Assembly (NCBI RefSeq): GCF_049650445.1
Contig: NZ_JBASAD010000008.1
Location: 49,489-113,488, forward strand
DNA from: Castellaniella sp049650445
Lineage (GTDB): Bacteria; Pseudomonadota; Gammaproteobacteria; Burkholderiales; Burkholderiaceae_B
Length of the DNA: 64,000 nucleotides
Direction: 5' to 3'
The translations under genes were made by a program, and so were the position numbers. A model generated the notes under the pieces. It did no database searches, was not told the DNA's origin, and worked only from the letters and a program-made list of their open reading frames with translations. This document shows, piece after piece, positions 25,904 to 34,448 of the stretch. Every line of letters begins with the position of its first letter. Within the stretch, counting starts at the first letter, position 1.

Positions 25904-27073
25904 TCAATACTTGCAGTTCCCGACGTAGGCGTCGGCGTGGTTCGTCAGCGGCTTGCCGATGGTCTTCAGAGACACACGGCCCTGATCGTCCTTGGCCACC
26001 TGGAAGGCGTAGAAGTCCTCGATGGGGAAGCCGTTGGTGTTGAACTTGTAGGCCCCGCGCAGAGACGCGTAATCCGCCGCGCGCAAGGCATCCCGGAACG
26101 CCTTCTTGTCGGAGACCTTGCCCCCGGTCTTCTTCAGGGCGCTATCGATCAGCAGCGCCGAATCATAGGACTGGGCGGCGTACTGCGAGGGAATGCGCTT
26201 GTACTTCTTCTCGAAGGCGGCGACGAAGGCCTCGCTGGTGGGGTTCTTGAAGTCAGGGCCCCAGAACGTGCCGGCGTAGGCACCCAGAGCGGCATCGCCC
26301 AGGGCCGGCAAGGTGCTGCCGTCCACGGTGGAGACCGTCAGCAGCGGGATCTTGCCCATCAGGCCGAACTGCTTGTATTGCTTGACGAAGTTCACGCCCA
26401 TGCCGCCGGGCAGGAAGACCCAGACAGCGGAGGGATTGGCGGCCTGCAGCGCCAGCAGCTCAGCGGAGTAATCCTGCTGACCCAGTTGGGTATAGATCTC
26501 GCCCGACACGCGGCCCTTGTAGAAGCGCGTGAAACCCTTGACCTGGTCACGACCCGACTGATAGTTGGGCGTGATCATGTAGACGTCCTTGTACTTCTGG
26601 TCGGTGGCGTACTGGCCCATGACCTCGGCCTGTCCATCGTTCTGCCAGGACGCGAAGAAGAAACCCGCGTTGCACTGGTTGCCGGCCAGAGGAGCCGGCC
26701 CCGCGTTGGAACCGACGAAGGTCATGTTGGCGTCGGCCAGGGGCTTGGCGATCGCCATCATGACGTTGGAGAACGTCACCCCGGCGACGATGTCGACCTT
26801 GTCCTTCTCGATGAATTTCTGGATCGCCTGGACACCCACGTCCGGCTTGAGCTGGTCGTCTTCCTTCAGGAAAACGATGTCCTGACCACCCAGCTTGCCG
26901 CCATTCTGTTCCAGCGCCAGGTTGAAACCGTCGACCATATCCTGGCCCAGGGCCGCGCCGGAGCCGGACAGGGTAGCCAGGAAGCCGATCTTCACCTCGG
27001 CCTGCGCCGATCCGGCGGTCAGGCCCAGGGACAGGGCCAGGGCGGTCGTCAGCATGGTTGTGCGAAATGCCAT
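25904..27073 (-). CDS. ABC transporter periplasmic substrate-binding protein (Leu/Ile/Val or aromatic-acid type)
   Basis: 389 aa. A Sec signal peptide ends near A-Q-A-E (about residue 25). The mature part opens V-K-I-G-F-L-A-T-L-S-G-S-G-A-A-L-G-Q and is of the peripl_BP_6 type. This family binds branched amino acids, amides and aromatic carboxylates. The gene starts 48 bp after the 4-oxalocrotonate decarboxylase gene in the same direction; that short gap is AT-rich and could hold a secondary promoter. Context favours an aromatic or aminoaromatic ligand, not proven. Confidence 0.88.
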   Translation of the reverse strand: MAFRTTMLTTALALSLGLTAGSAQAEVKIGFLATLSGSGAALGQDMVDGFNLALEQNGGKLGGQDIVFLKEDDQLKPDVGVQAIQKFIEKDKVDIVAGVTFSNVMMAIAKPLADANMTFVGSNAGPAPLAGNQCNAGFFFASWQNDGQAEVMGQYATDQKYKDVYMITPNYQSGRDQVKGFTRFYKGRVSGEIYTQLGQQDYSAELLALQAANPSAVWVFLPGGMGVNFVKQYKQFGLMGKIPLLTVSTVDGSTLPALGDAALGAYAGTFWGPDFKNPTSEAFVAAFEKKYKRIPSQYAAQSYDSALLIDSALKKTGGKVSDKKAFRDALRAADYASLRGAYKFNTNGFPIEDFYAFQVAKDDQGRVSLKTIGKPLTNHADAYVGNCKY

Positions 27074-27121
27074 GTTTGTCTCCTGAAGAATTTATAGTTT
27101 AGTTGTAAAGTTTTGTTGATA

Positions 27122-27910
27122 TTACACGAAAGTCAGCGATGTGCAACCCATGCCCTGCATATGCAACATGACATGATCACCCGCCGCCACCGACACCGCC
27201 TCGGTGATGCCGCCGGAGAGAATCAGCGTGCCGGCCGGAATCGAAGCACCGCGCGCACCCAGGTGATTGGCAAGCATGGCCACGGCGTTGGCCGGATGGC
27301 CCAGCACCGCAGCTCCGGCGCCCAGCGCGACGATCTGGCCGTTCTTTTCCATCACCACCCCCGTGGTGCGCAGATCCAGATCGCGCGGATCGCACGGGAT
27401 GCCGCCGACCACGAAGCGTGAGGACGAACAATTATCAGCCACCACGCTCTTGAGGTCGAATTTGAAATCGCGGTAACGGCTGTCGATGACCTCGATGCCG
27501 GGCAGGACGAAATCCGTCGCGGCCAGCACTTCGGCGATCGTGCAGCCCGGCCCGGTCAGCGGTGCCTTGGTCACAAAGACGATTTCCGGCTCGACCTTGG
27601 GGTGGATCAGATCGGCATGACGGCACTTGCCGCCGTCGGGCACCACGAATGCATCGGTCAGAAAGCCGAAGATCGGGGTCTCGATGCCCATCTGGCGCAT
27701 CTTGGCAAACGAGGTCAGGCCGGCTTTCAGGCCGACGATCCGCGCTCCCCGGGACTGCTTGCGCCGCAGGATGGCGTCCTGCACGGCGTAGGCATCGTCC
27801 CAGTCCATGTCCGGATGGTCCAGGGTGATCTTGAGGGTGTCGCGCGCCTGCAGTTCGCAGTCCTCCAGACGCTCGGCCAGGGCCTGGATGGTTGCCGTAT
27901 TCAAACTCAT
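27122..27910 (-). CDS. 4-oxalocrotonate decarboxylase
   Basis: 262 aa of the hydratase/decarboxylase (FAH-like) family. The segment G-L-K-A-G-L-T-S-F-A-K-M-R-Q-M-G and E-T-P-I-F-G-F-L-T-D, and L-I-H-P-K-V-E-P-E-I, match the XylI/DmpH decarboxylase branch rather than the XylJ hydratase, which is the paralogue at 29883. It converts 4-oxalocrotonate to 2-oxopent-4-enoate. The ATG at 27910 overlaps the aldolase stop by 4 bp. The open frame continues upstream through the aldolase gene but is not coding there. Confidence 0.88.
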   Translation of the reverse strand: MSLNTATIQALAERLEDCELQARDTLKITLDHPDMDWDDAYAVQDAILRRKQSRGARIVGLKAGLTSFAKMRQMGIETPIFGFLTDAFVVPDGGKCRHADLIHPKVEPEIVFVTKAPLTGPGCTIAEVLAATDFVLPGIEVIDSRYRDFKFDLKSVVADNCSSSRFVVGGIPCDPRDLDLRTTGVVMEKNGQIVALGAGAAVLGHPANAVAMLANHLGARGASIPAGTLILSGGITEAVSVAAGDHVMLHMQGMGCTSLTFV

Positions 27911-28935
27911 GCCGCACTCCGTTTGCGCGCCAGATTCAGCGCCGTGTCCTCGATCATGTCCTCCTGGCCGCCGACCATGCCGCGACGCCCCATCTCCACC
28001 AGGATTTCCCGCGCCGGCACGCCGTAGCGCTGCTCTGCGCGGCGCGCAAACAGCAGGAACGAACCGTACACGCCGGCATAGCCCAGCGTCAGCGAGTCGC
28101 GGCTCAGGCGCACTGGTTCTTCCATCATCGGGTACACGATGTCCTCGGCCACGTCCTGCACCTTGAACAGGTCCACGCCCGTCTCGATGCCCATCAGGTT
28201 GCAGACGGCCACCAGCGCCTCCATCGGCGTGTTGCCCGATCCGGCGCCCATGCCCGAACATGCGGCATCGATGCGATTGGCGCCCGCGTCGATGGCCGCC
28301 ATGCTGTTGGCCACGCCCATGGCCAGATTGTGGTGGCCGTGGAAACCAAGTTCGGTCTCCGGTTTCAGCGCCTGGCGCAGCGCGCCGATCTTTTCCGTCA
28401 CCTGATGCGGCAGCATGTGGCCGGCCGAATCGGTCATGTAGATGCAGTTGGCGCCATAACCTTCCATCAGCCTCGCCTGCGCGACCAGGCCGTCGGCCGT
28501 GTTCATGTGGCTCATCATCAGAAAGCCCACGGTGTCGATGTCCAGCTTGCGGGCGGCCTCGATGTGCTGCTGCGAGACGTCGGCCTCGGTGCAATGGGTG
28601 GCGACCCGGATGGTGTGCACGCCCAGGTCGTACGCCATGCGCAGGTGCCCGACCGTGCCGATGCCCGGCAACAGCAGCGCCGACACCTTGGCACGCTTGA
28701 GCAGCGGGATCACGGTGCTCAGGTATTCCTCGTCGCTGTGCAGCGAGAAGCCGTAGTTGACCGACGCACCACCCAGGCCGTCGCCGTGGGTGACCTCGAT
28801 CAGCGGCACACCGGCTTCGTCCAGCCCTCGCGCCACGTCCTTCATCTGTTGCAGCGTGATCTGGTGGCGCATGGCGTGCATGCCGTCGCGCAGCGTCATG
28901 TCGTGCAGGGTGATGGTCTTCTTGTCTGTGCTCAT
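27907..28935 (-). CDS. 4-hydroxy-2-oxovalerate aldolase
   Basis: 342 aa, DmpG/BphI/MhpE family. It splits 4-hydroxy-2-oxovalerate to pyruvate and acetaldehyde. The metal-site motif L-H-D-M-T-L-R-D-G-M-H is near residues 10-20, G-F-H-G-H-H-N-L-A-M-G holds the metal histidines, and the C-terminal helical domain that docks to the dehydrogenase is present. It forms a channelling complex with the acylating acetaldehyde dehydrogenase encoded just upstream (10 bp). Confidence 0.95.
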   Translation of the reverse strand: MSTDKKTITLHDMTLRDGMHAMRHQITLQQMKDVARGLDEAGVPLIEVTHGDGLGGASVNYGFSLHSDEEYLSTVIPLLKRAKVSALLLPGIGTVGHLRMAYDLGVHTIRVATHCTEADVSQQHIEAARKLDIDTVGFLMMSHMNTADGLVAQARLMEGYGANCIYMTDSAGHMLPHQVTEKIGALRQALKPETELGFHGHHNLAMGVANSMAAIDAGANRIDAACSGMGAGSGNTPMEALVAVCNLMGIETGVDLFKVQDVAEDIVYPMMEEPVRLSRDSLTLGYAGVYGSFLLFARRAEQRYGVPAREILVEMGRRGMVGGQEDMIEDTALNLARKRSAA

Positions 28936-28945
28936 GATGATTCCT

Positions 28946-29851
28946 TTACGCGGCGGACAGCGTCCATTCGCCCTTCTGGATGCGCTCGGCGAACATTTCG
29001 GCGGTTCGCGTCGCCGACGCGGTCATGATGTCCAGGTTCCCGGAATACTTGGGCAGGTAATCGCCCAGGCCCTCGACCTCCAGGTAGATCGACACCCGGC
29101 GGCCCTCGAACACCGGCCCGTTGACCAGGCGATAGCCCGGCACGTAGCGCTGGACCTCGGCCACCATCTGCTGCACGGATTGCGTGATGGCCGCCTCGTC
29201 CGGATCCGACTCGGTCAGGCAGTGCACGGTGTCGCGCATGATCAGCGGCGGCTCGGCCGGGTTCAGAATGATGATGGCCTTGCCCTTCCTGGCGCCGCCC
29301 ACCCGCTCGACCGCGCCCGCCGTCGTGACGGTGAACTCGTCGATGTTGCGACGCGTGCCCGGCCCCGCCGATTTCGACGACACGGTTGCCACGATCTCGG
29401 CGTAGTCCACCGGCTGCACGCGCGACACCGCCGCCACCATCGGGATGGTGGCCTGGCCGCCGCAGGTGACCATGTTGACGTTGGTCTCACGCCGTTCCAG
29501 ATGCGCCTGCAGATTGACCGGCGGCACGCAGTACGGGCCGATGGCCGCCGGCGTCAGGTCGATCATCAGCGCGCCGCGCGCCGTCACCTTGTCGCTGTTT
29601 TCCTGGTGCACGTAGGCCGAGGTCGCATCGAAGACGATCTGGATGCGATCCTGCGTCATGTGCGGCAGCAGACCATCCACGCCCTCGGCCGTGGTCTTCA
29701 GACCCAGTTCGCGGGCGCGCGCCAGGCCCTCGGATTCGGGGTCGATGCCCACCATCCAGACCGGCTCCAGCACCGTGCTGCGCTTCAGCTTGTACAGCAG
29801 GTCGGTGCCGATATTGCCCGATCCGATCAAGGCACATCTGATCTTTTCCAT
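28946..29851 (-). CDS. Acetaldehyde dehydrogenase (acylating)
   Basis: 301 aa, DmpF/BphJ/MhpF family. It turns acetaldehyde, CoA and NAD into acetyl-CoA. NAD motif I-G-S-G-N-I-G-T-D near residues 10-18; catalytic cysteine in N-M-V-T-C-G-G-Q-A-T; C-terminal dimer segment with P-G-Y-R-L-V-N-G-P. It partners with the aldolase encoded next. Final step of the aminomuconate lower pathway. Confidence 0.95.
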   Translation of the reverse strand: MEKIRCALIGSGNIGTDLLYKLKRSTVLEPVWMVGIDPESEGLARARELGLKTTAEGVDGLLPHMTQDRIQIVFDATSAYVHQENSDKVTARGALMIDLTPAAIGPYCVPPVNLQAHLERRETNVNMVTCGGQATIPMVAAVSRVQPVDYAEIVATVSSKSAGPGTRRNIDEFTVTTAGAVERVGGARKGKAIIILNPAEPPLIMRDTVHCLTESDPDEAAITQSVQQMVAEVQRYVPGYRLVNGPVFEGRRVSIYLEVEGLGDYLPKYSGNLDIMTASATRTAEMFAERIQKGEWTLSAA

Positions 29852-29882
29852 TGTGATTTCCTTTGCTTGCGATGCGCGCTTG

Positions 29883-30668
29883 CTATGCGATGAAGCGCAC
29901 GCCGCAGGCGCCGATGCCGCCGATCGACACCTGCAGGCTGTCCCCGGCCACGACCGGCGTCATGGCCGCCAGCGCCCCGGACAGGATGATTTCTCCGGCA
30001 TTCAAACCGACCCCCAGCGCCCCCAGCGCATTGGCCAGCCAGGCCACGGCATTGGCGGGATGCCCCAGCGCGGCGGCGCCCGCCCCCGTGCCCAGCAGTT
30101 CGCCGTTCTTCTCGAACACCATGCCGCAGGTACGCAGGTCCAGCCCGCGCGGGCTGACCAGCCGGTCGCCCAGCACGAACACCCCGCAGGATGCGTTGTC
30201 CGCCACGGTGTCCTGGATCTTGATCTTCCAGTCGCGGATGCGGGAATCGACGATCTCGAAGCAGACGGTCACGGCTTCGGTCGCGGCCAGCACGTCGCTG
30301 ACCGTCACCCCCGGCCCGCGCAGATCTTTTTTCAGAATGAAGGCGATCTCGCCCTCGGCTTTGGGCTGGATCAGGCCGGACATGGAGATCGCCTCGCCCG
30401 GCGCAACCACCATGTCGCTGAGCAGATAGCCGAAGTCCGGCTGATAGACGCCCAGCATGTCCATCACGGCCTGGCTGGTGACGCCGATCTTCTTGCCCAC
30501 CACGCGGGCGCCCGCGTCCAGGCGGCGGCCCACCATGCGCTGCTGCACGTGATAGGCGTCCTCGATGCTGATGTCCGGGTGGCGGCTCGTCAAGGGATCG
30601 ATGGCTTGGCGGTCGGTCCAGGCGGCGTACAGTTCGTCGCCCAGTCGTTCGATCAGCGCGGGTTCCAT
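29883..30668 (-). CDS. 2-oxopent-4-enoate hydratase
   Basis: 261 aa, DmpE/XylJ type. G-K-K-I-G-V-T-S-Q-A-V-M-D-M-L near residue 57, Q-P-D-F-G-Y-L-L-S-D-M-V, and I-R-D-W-K-I-K-I-Q-D-T-V-A-D-N-A distinguish it from the decarboxylase paralogue at 27122. It adds water to 2-oxopent-4-enoate to give 4-hydroxy-2-oxovalerate. ATG 30668 is chosen; the longer form begins at 30692, overlapping the previous gene by 8 bp. Confidence 0.92.
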   Translation of the reverse strand: MEPALIERLGDELYAAWTDRQAIDPLTSRHPDISIEDAYHVQQRMVGRRLDAGARVVGKKIGVTSQAVMDMLGVYQPDFGYLLSDMVVAPGEAISMSGLIQPKAEGEIAFILKKDLRGPGVTVSDVLAATEAVTVCFEIVDSRIRDWKIKIQDTVADNASCGVFVLGDRLVSPRGLDLRTCGMVFEKNGELLGTGAGAAALGHPANAVAWLANALGALGVGLNAGEIILSGALAAMTPVVAGDSLQVSIGGIGACGVRFIA

Positions 30669-30684
30669 AGAAAAGAGGCTCCGT

Positions 30685-31677
30685 TCAGGCAAGATTGAAG
30701 AAGGTCCGGGCGTTCCCGGTCAGGATGCGGTGTTTCTCGGCGTCGTCCAGCAGGGCGGTCTCGCCCACCAGTGCGCCGATGCGCTGCTCGCCCAGCGGAT
30801 AGGGGTAGTCGGACCCGAGCATCACCCGTTCACTGCCCATCACGTCCACCAGCAGGCGCAGGGCGGCGGGATCGAAGACGGCGGAATCCACCGAGAACCG
30901 GTCGCAGTAGGAGGACGGCGGATTCGGGCAGTCCTGGCGCACGATGTCACGGTATTTCCAGGCATTGTCGACCCGGCCCAGGGTGTAGGCGAACGAGCCG
31001 CCGCCGTGCGCGAAGCACAGCTTCAGACTGCGCGGCAAGCGTTCGAAGGCGCCCGACAGGATCAGCGACAGAATCCCCAGCGAAGTTTCCGCCGGCATGG
31101 CCACCAGCCAGGGCAGCATCCACTGGCGCATGCGCCCGCTCCCGCCCATCATGTCCCAGGGATGGACCAGCACCGGGATGTCGCTCACGGCGCAGTGATG
31201 CAGGAACTCCACCAGTTGCGCGTCGTCCAGATCGCGATCGCCGACGTGGTTGCCGATCTGCACACCGACGTGGCCCGCCGCCTTGGCACGCGACGCCTCG
31301 CGGCACGCCAGTCCGGTGTCCTGCAGCGGCACCTGGGCCAGCGCCTTCAGGCGGTCCGGGTGGCCGGCGCAATACGCCAGCGTCAGGTCATTCATGCGGG
31401 CGGCCCAGTCGGCGACCTTGGGGGCATCCAGCTCGTAGCCGAACATGATCGGCGTGGCGCTGACGATCTGCACGTCCAGGCCCAGGCGGTCCATGTCGGC
31501 GACGCGCAGATCCGCATCCCACAGCACGGGCACGACCGGACGGAATTCGCTGTCGCCCTTCATGATCATGCCCGTGTCCGGACCGGTGATCTTCAGCCAG
31601 GGCGCCTGCGCGGGGTCCAGCGCATGGGCCTGCGCACGGGAAATCTCCGGAAAGATGTGCGCGTGGATATCTATCAT
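30685..31677 (-). CDS. 2-amino-3-carboxymuconate-6-semialdehyde decarboxylase (ACMSD)
   Basis: 330 aa zinc amidohydrolase fold. Metal ligands: H5 and H7 in I-D-I-H-A-H-I-F-P, a histidine in L-V-H-P-W-D-M-M-G-G, a histidine in C-F-A-H-G-G-G-S-F, and the aspartate in L-G-S-D-Y-P-Y-P-L-G. These and W-M-L-P-W-L-V-A-M-P-A-E-T match the Pseudomonas enzyme (NbaD) closely. It converts ACMS to 2-aminomuconate semialdehyde and so diverts it from quinolinate. The hydratase gene follows after 16 bp. Confidence 0.95.
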   Translation of the reverse strand: MIDIHAHIFPEISRAQAHALDPAQAPWLKITGPDTGMIMKGDSEFRPVVPVLWDADLRVADMDRLGLDVQIVSATPIMFGYELDAPKVADWAARMNDLTLAYCAGHPDRLKALAQVPLQDTGLACREASRAKAAGHVGVQIGNHVGDRDLDDAQLVEFLHHCAVSDIPVLVHPWDMMGGSGRMRQWMLPWLVAMPAETSLGILSLILSGAFERLPRSLKLCFAHGGGSFAYTLGRVDNAWKYRDIVRQDCPNPPSSYCDRFSVDSAVFDPAALRLLVDVMGSERVMLGSDYPYPLGEQRIGALVGETALLDDAEKHRILTGNARTFFNLA

Positions 31678-31709
31678 GTCGATGGCCTTTGGTATCTATC
31701 GTTTCACGC

Positions 31710-32285
31710 TCAGAAGTCCCGGACCTTGGAATGGCGCAGTTGTTCGTGCCAGATGCGGTAGTCCCTGCCCGGGTGCTGGGTGCCGCAGTCCGGGCAGACG
31801 CGCTCCTCGTCCTTCAGGGCATAGAACCGGTCATAGACCTTGGGCAGGTCGTCCACCAGGCTTTCCAGTTGCTGCGTGGCCTTCCAGACCTCGGCGCCGC
31901 AGTGGGCGCAATGCCATTGCAGGCTGTCCTGCTTGCCCTGAGGGCGGGGCAGTTCGATCAGCAGGCACAGGCCATTGGGGTCGGGGCGCTGGGGCGAATG
32001 AATCAGGTGCGGCGGCTGCAGGAAGATGTCGCCTTCCTTCAGGTCGATGCGCTCGAAGCGCCCGCGATCCCACACGACCAGAAAGGCCTCGCCGCGCAAC
32101 TGGTAGAAGATTTCCTCGGTCGGGTTGTCGTGGAAGTCGGTGCGCTGGTTGCCGCCGCCCACCATATTGATGATGTAGTTGCCGTCGGGAAAAATCGCCG
32201 CGTTGCACACCGGCGGCTTCAGCCGGTCGCGATGATTGTCCACCCACTGCATCAGATTCTTGGGCAAACCGTACTTGGCATCCAT
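31710..32285 (-). CDS. 3-hydroxyanthranilate 3,4-dioxygenase
   Basis: 191 aa cupin of the bacterial HaaO/NbaC type. Catalytic iron ligands H52, E58 and H96; a C-terminal rubredoxin-like second metal site with C126, C129, C164 and C167 is intact, as in the prokaryotic enzymes. It opens 3-hydroxyanthranilate to ACMS with O2. ATG 32285 has AAGGAG upstream. Its product is the substrate of the ACMSD encoded 32 bp downstream. Confidence 0.96.
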   Translation of the reverse strand: MDAKYGLPKNLMQWVDNHRDRLKPPVCNAAIFPDGNYIINMVGGGNQRTDFHDNPTEEIFYQLRGEAFLVVWDRGRFERIDLKEGDIFLQPPHLIHSPQRPDPNGLCLLIELPRPQGKQDSLQWHCAHCGAEVWKATQQLESLVDDLPKVYDRFYALKDEERVCPDCGTQHPGRDYRIWHEQLRHSKVRDF

Positions 32286-32370
32286 GTCTGTCTCCTTGTC
32301 GTGCGCAGGGCGCACGCTGGTGGTGTGCCGGCGCCCGTCCCGGGCGCCAGTCATCGTGTCCGGCCCGTCG

Positions 32371-32799
32371 TCAGGCGACCGGCGGCCTGTAGGCGATGGC
32401 CTTGATCTCGATCCGCAGATGCGGGTGCGGCAGTTGGTGGACGGCGACCGTGGTGCGCGCCGGCCCCTCGAAACCGAAGAATTCCCCGTAGACCTCGTTG
32501 TAGCCGGCGAAGTCCCCCATATCGACCAGGTAGGCGCTGATCTCCACCACGTCCTCCAGGCCGGCACCGGCGCTGGCCAGAATGTCGCGGATGTTCTCGA
32601 TCACGGCGCGGGTCTGTTCGCGGATATCCATGCGCACCGCCCCCATGGCGTCCACCGTCTCCACGCCGGCCAGGGTATTGTCGGCACGGCGGGAACTGGT
32701 GCCCGAGACGAACAGGAAGTCGCCCGCACGCTTGACATGGGGGAACTTCCCGCGCGGCGTGGCCTTGCCGGGAACGACCTGGGCGGATGCGGTGCTCAT
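32371..32799 (-). CDS. RidA-family 2-aminomuconate deaminase
   Basis: 142 aa YjgF/RidA-family protein with F-L-F-V-S-G-T-S-S-R-R near residue 28 and I-E-I-K-A-I-A near the end. In nba and amn clusters a RidA-like protein (NbaF/AmnD) deaminates 2-aminomuconate to 4-oxalocrotonate. Position between the semialdehyde dehydrogenase and the dioxygenase fits that role. AGGAGA before ATG 32799. A generic imine deaminase role is the alternative. Confidence 0.88.
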   Translation of the reverse strand: MSTASAQVVPGKATPRGKFPHVKRAGDFLFVSGTSSRRADNTLAGVETVDAMGAVRMDIREQTRAVIENIRDILASAGAGLEDVVEISAYLVDMGDFAGYNEVYGEFFGFEGPARTTVAVHQLPHPHLRIEIKAIAYRPPVA

Positions 32800-32839
32800 G
32801 GGATGCGGTCTCCTGTAAAAGTCCGGGTGCTGAAACGCC

Positions 32840-34297
32840 TCAGACCTTGATGCAGATGTTGGTGATCTCGGAATAGAAATCCAGGGAATGACGCCCCCCT
32901 TCGCGGCCGATGCCGGACTGGCGCACGCCGCCGAAGGGGGTGCGCAGGTCGCGCAGATACCAGGTATTGACCCAGACCAGGCCGCTGCGCATGCGCGGCG
33001 ACACCCGGTGGGCGCGCGACAGATTTTGCGTCCAGATCGCGGTGGCCAGGCCGTAGTCCGAATCATTGGCACGGGCCACGGCCTCGTCCTCGGTGTCGAA
33101 CGGCGCCACGTGGCAGACCGGTCCGAAGATTTCCTCGCGCAGGCAGCGGGCATCATCCGGCAAGCCGGTCCAGATGGTCGGTTTGACCCAGAATCCCTGA
33201 TCCCGCGCATCGCCGAACACGGGGGCTTCGCCGCCGGTGACGACGGTGGCGCCTTCCCGGCGGGCGAGTTCAAAATAGGACAGGACCTTGGCCTGATGCT
33301 TTTTGGAGATCATGGGACCGATGTCGGCGGCCGGAGCGTCCGGGCGGCCCAGCACCAGGGCTTCGGTGCGCGCTTTCAGCGCCGCCACGAAACGGTCGAA
33401 GATCGGCCGCTGCACCAGCACCCGTTCGCTGCACAGACAGACCTGGCCCGAATTGGTGAAGGAGGACTTCACGACCCCGTCCACGGCGGCGTCGAAGTCC
33501 GCGTCCTCGAACACGATGGCGGCGTTCTTGCCGCCCAGTTCGAAAGACACGTCCTTCACGCCGTCGGCCACGGTCTTCATGATGTGCGCCCCGGTGGCCG
33601 AGGCCCCCGTGAAGGTCACGGCATCGATGTCCGGATGGCTGATCATGGCCTGTCCGGCGGACTGGCCGCCAAAGCCCTGCAGCACGTTGAAGGCGCCCGC
33701 CGGAAAGCCGATGTCGTGCGCCACCTGCGCCAGCAGGAAGGCGGACGAAGGGGTCTCCTCGGAAGGCTTGGACACGACCGCATTGCCCAGCGCCAGGGCG
33801 GGCGCGACCTTCCAGCTGAACAGCAGAATCGGCAGGTTCCAGGGGGAAATGGCCACGACCACGCCCAGGGGTTTGCGCACGGTGTAGTTCAGCGCCCGTC
33901 CGCCGTCGGCCGTCACGGTCTCGAAGCATTCCGTGTGGGCCTGGCGGACCAGGTCGGCAAAGAAACGGAAATTGGCGATGGCGCGCGGCACGTCCAGCGT
34001 GCGCGCCTGGCGCACGGTGCGGCCGGTGTCCCGGACCTCGGCCTCGACAAATTCATCGAAGCGCCGCTCGATGCCGTCGGCCAGCTTGCGCAGCCAGTCG
34101 GACCGCTCGACCGGGCTGCACCGCCCCCAGTCGCCCGCCAAAGCATCCCGGGCGGCCTGGACGGCCAGATCGACCTCGGTGGACGAGGCCTCGCAGACCT
34201 CGCCGACGATGGTGCCGTCCACCGGATTGACATTGGGGAACCGCTGGACGCTTTCAATGAAACGGCCGCCGATGTAGTGCGTGATGAGTTCGGCCAC
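32840..34297 (-). CDS. 2-aminomuconate-6-semialdehyde dehydrogenase
   Basis: 485 aa aldehyde dehydrogenase of the hydroxymuconic/aminomuconic semialdehyde type. Catalytic glutamate in S-F-E-L-G-G-K-N, cysteine in S-G-Q-V-C-L-C-S-E-R-V, NAD site P-W-N-L-P; C terminus L-D-F-Y-S-E-I-T-N-I-C-I-K-V is typical of this subgroup. It oxidises 2-aminomuconate semialdehyde to 2-aminomuconate. The start is GTG at 34297 with GAGA upstream. First structural gene of the catabolic run; two dyads lie in front of it. Confidence 0.93.
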   Translation of the reverse strand: MAELITHYIGGRFIESVQRFPNVNPVDGTIVGEVCEASSTEVDLAVQAARDALAGDWGRCSPVERSDWLRKLADGIERRFDEFVEAEVRDTGRTVRQARTLDVPRAIANFRFFADLVRQAHTECFETVTADGGRALNYTVRKPLGVVVAISPWNLPILLFSWKVAPALALGNAVVSKPSEETPSSAFLLAQVAHDIGFPAGAFNVLQGFGGQSAGQAMISHPDIDAVTFTGASATGAHIMKTVADGVKDVSFELGGKNAAIVFEDADFDAAVDGVVKSSFTNSGQVCLCSERVLVQRPIFDRFVAALKARTEALVLGRPDAPAADIGPMISKKHQAKVLSYFELARREGATVVTGGEAPVFGDARDQGFWVKPTIWTGLPDDARCLREEIFGPVCHVAPFDTEDEAVARANDSDYGLATAIWTQNLSRAHRVSPRMRSGLVWVNTWYLRDLRTPFGGVRQSGIGREGGRHSLDFYSEITNICIKV

Positions 34298-34355
34298 AGT
34301 GCTGGTCTCTCGTGCTGTGTGAATGTGCGTATGGAGACACTGTAGGGGGAGTCGA

Positions 34356-34370
34356 GATTATTTTCTAATC
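34356..34370. promoter_or_regulatory. LysR-type dyad 1 before the aminomuconate operon
   Basis: GATTA-TTTTC-TAATC, 5-bp arms with a 5-bp centre, in an AT-rich patch 59 bp before the first catabolic gene. Its centre is 33 bp (three helix turns) from that of the dyad at 34389-34403, the layout expected of activation and recognition sites of a LysR protein. Confidence 0.55.
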
Positions 34371-34385
34371 AATAAAAACAATGTT

Positions 34386-34406
34386 GCGATTCCATAATGG
34401 AATCGC
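34386..34406. promoter_or_regulatory. LysR-type dyad 2 (recognition-site candidate)
   Basis: Perfect 10-bp arms GCGATTCCAT / ATGGAATCGC around a single A. It includes the LysR-like form ATTCC-N5-GGAAT (34389-34403). It lies between the lysR stop (34449) and the aminomuconate operon. Confidence 0.65.
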
Positions 34407-34448
34407 TTCAACCAACATCCAACCAGGAAGCACGAACTGCCGGAGCGT

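Noticed and set aside
27122..27910. Calling this gene the 2-oxopent-4-enoate hydratase
   Set aside because: Its motifs follow the XylI/DmpH decarboxylase; the paralogue at 29883 carries the hydratase motifs.
27122..28594. A 490-aa fusion of a longer N-terminal part with the 4-oxalocrotonate decarboxylase
   Set aside because: The N-terminal part lies over the aldolase gene in another frame and has no family match; the decarboxylase has its own ATG at 27910 overlapping the aldolase stop.
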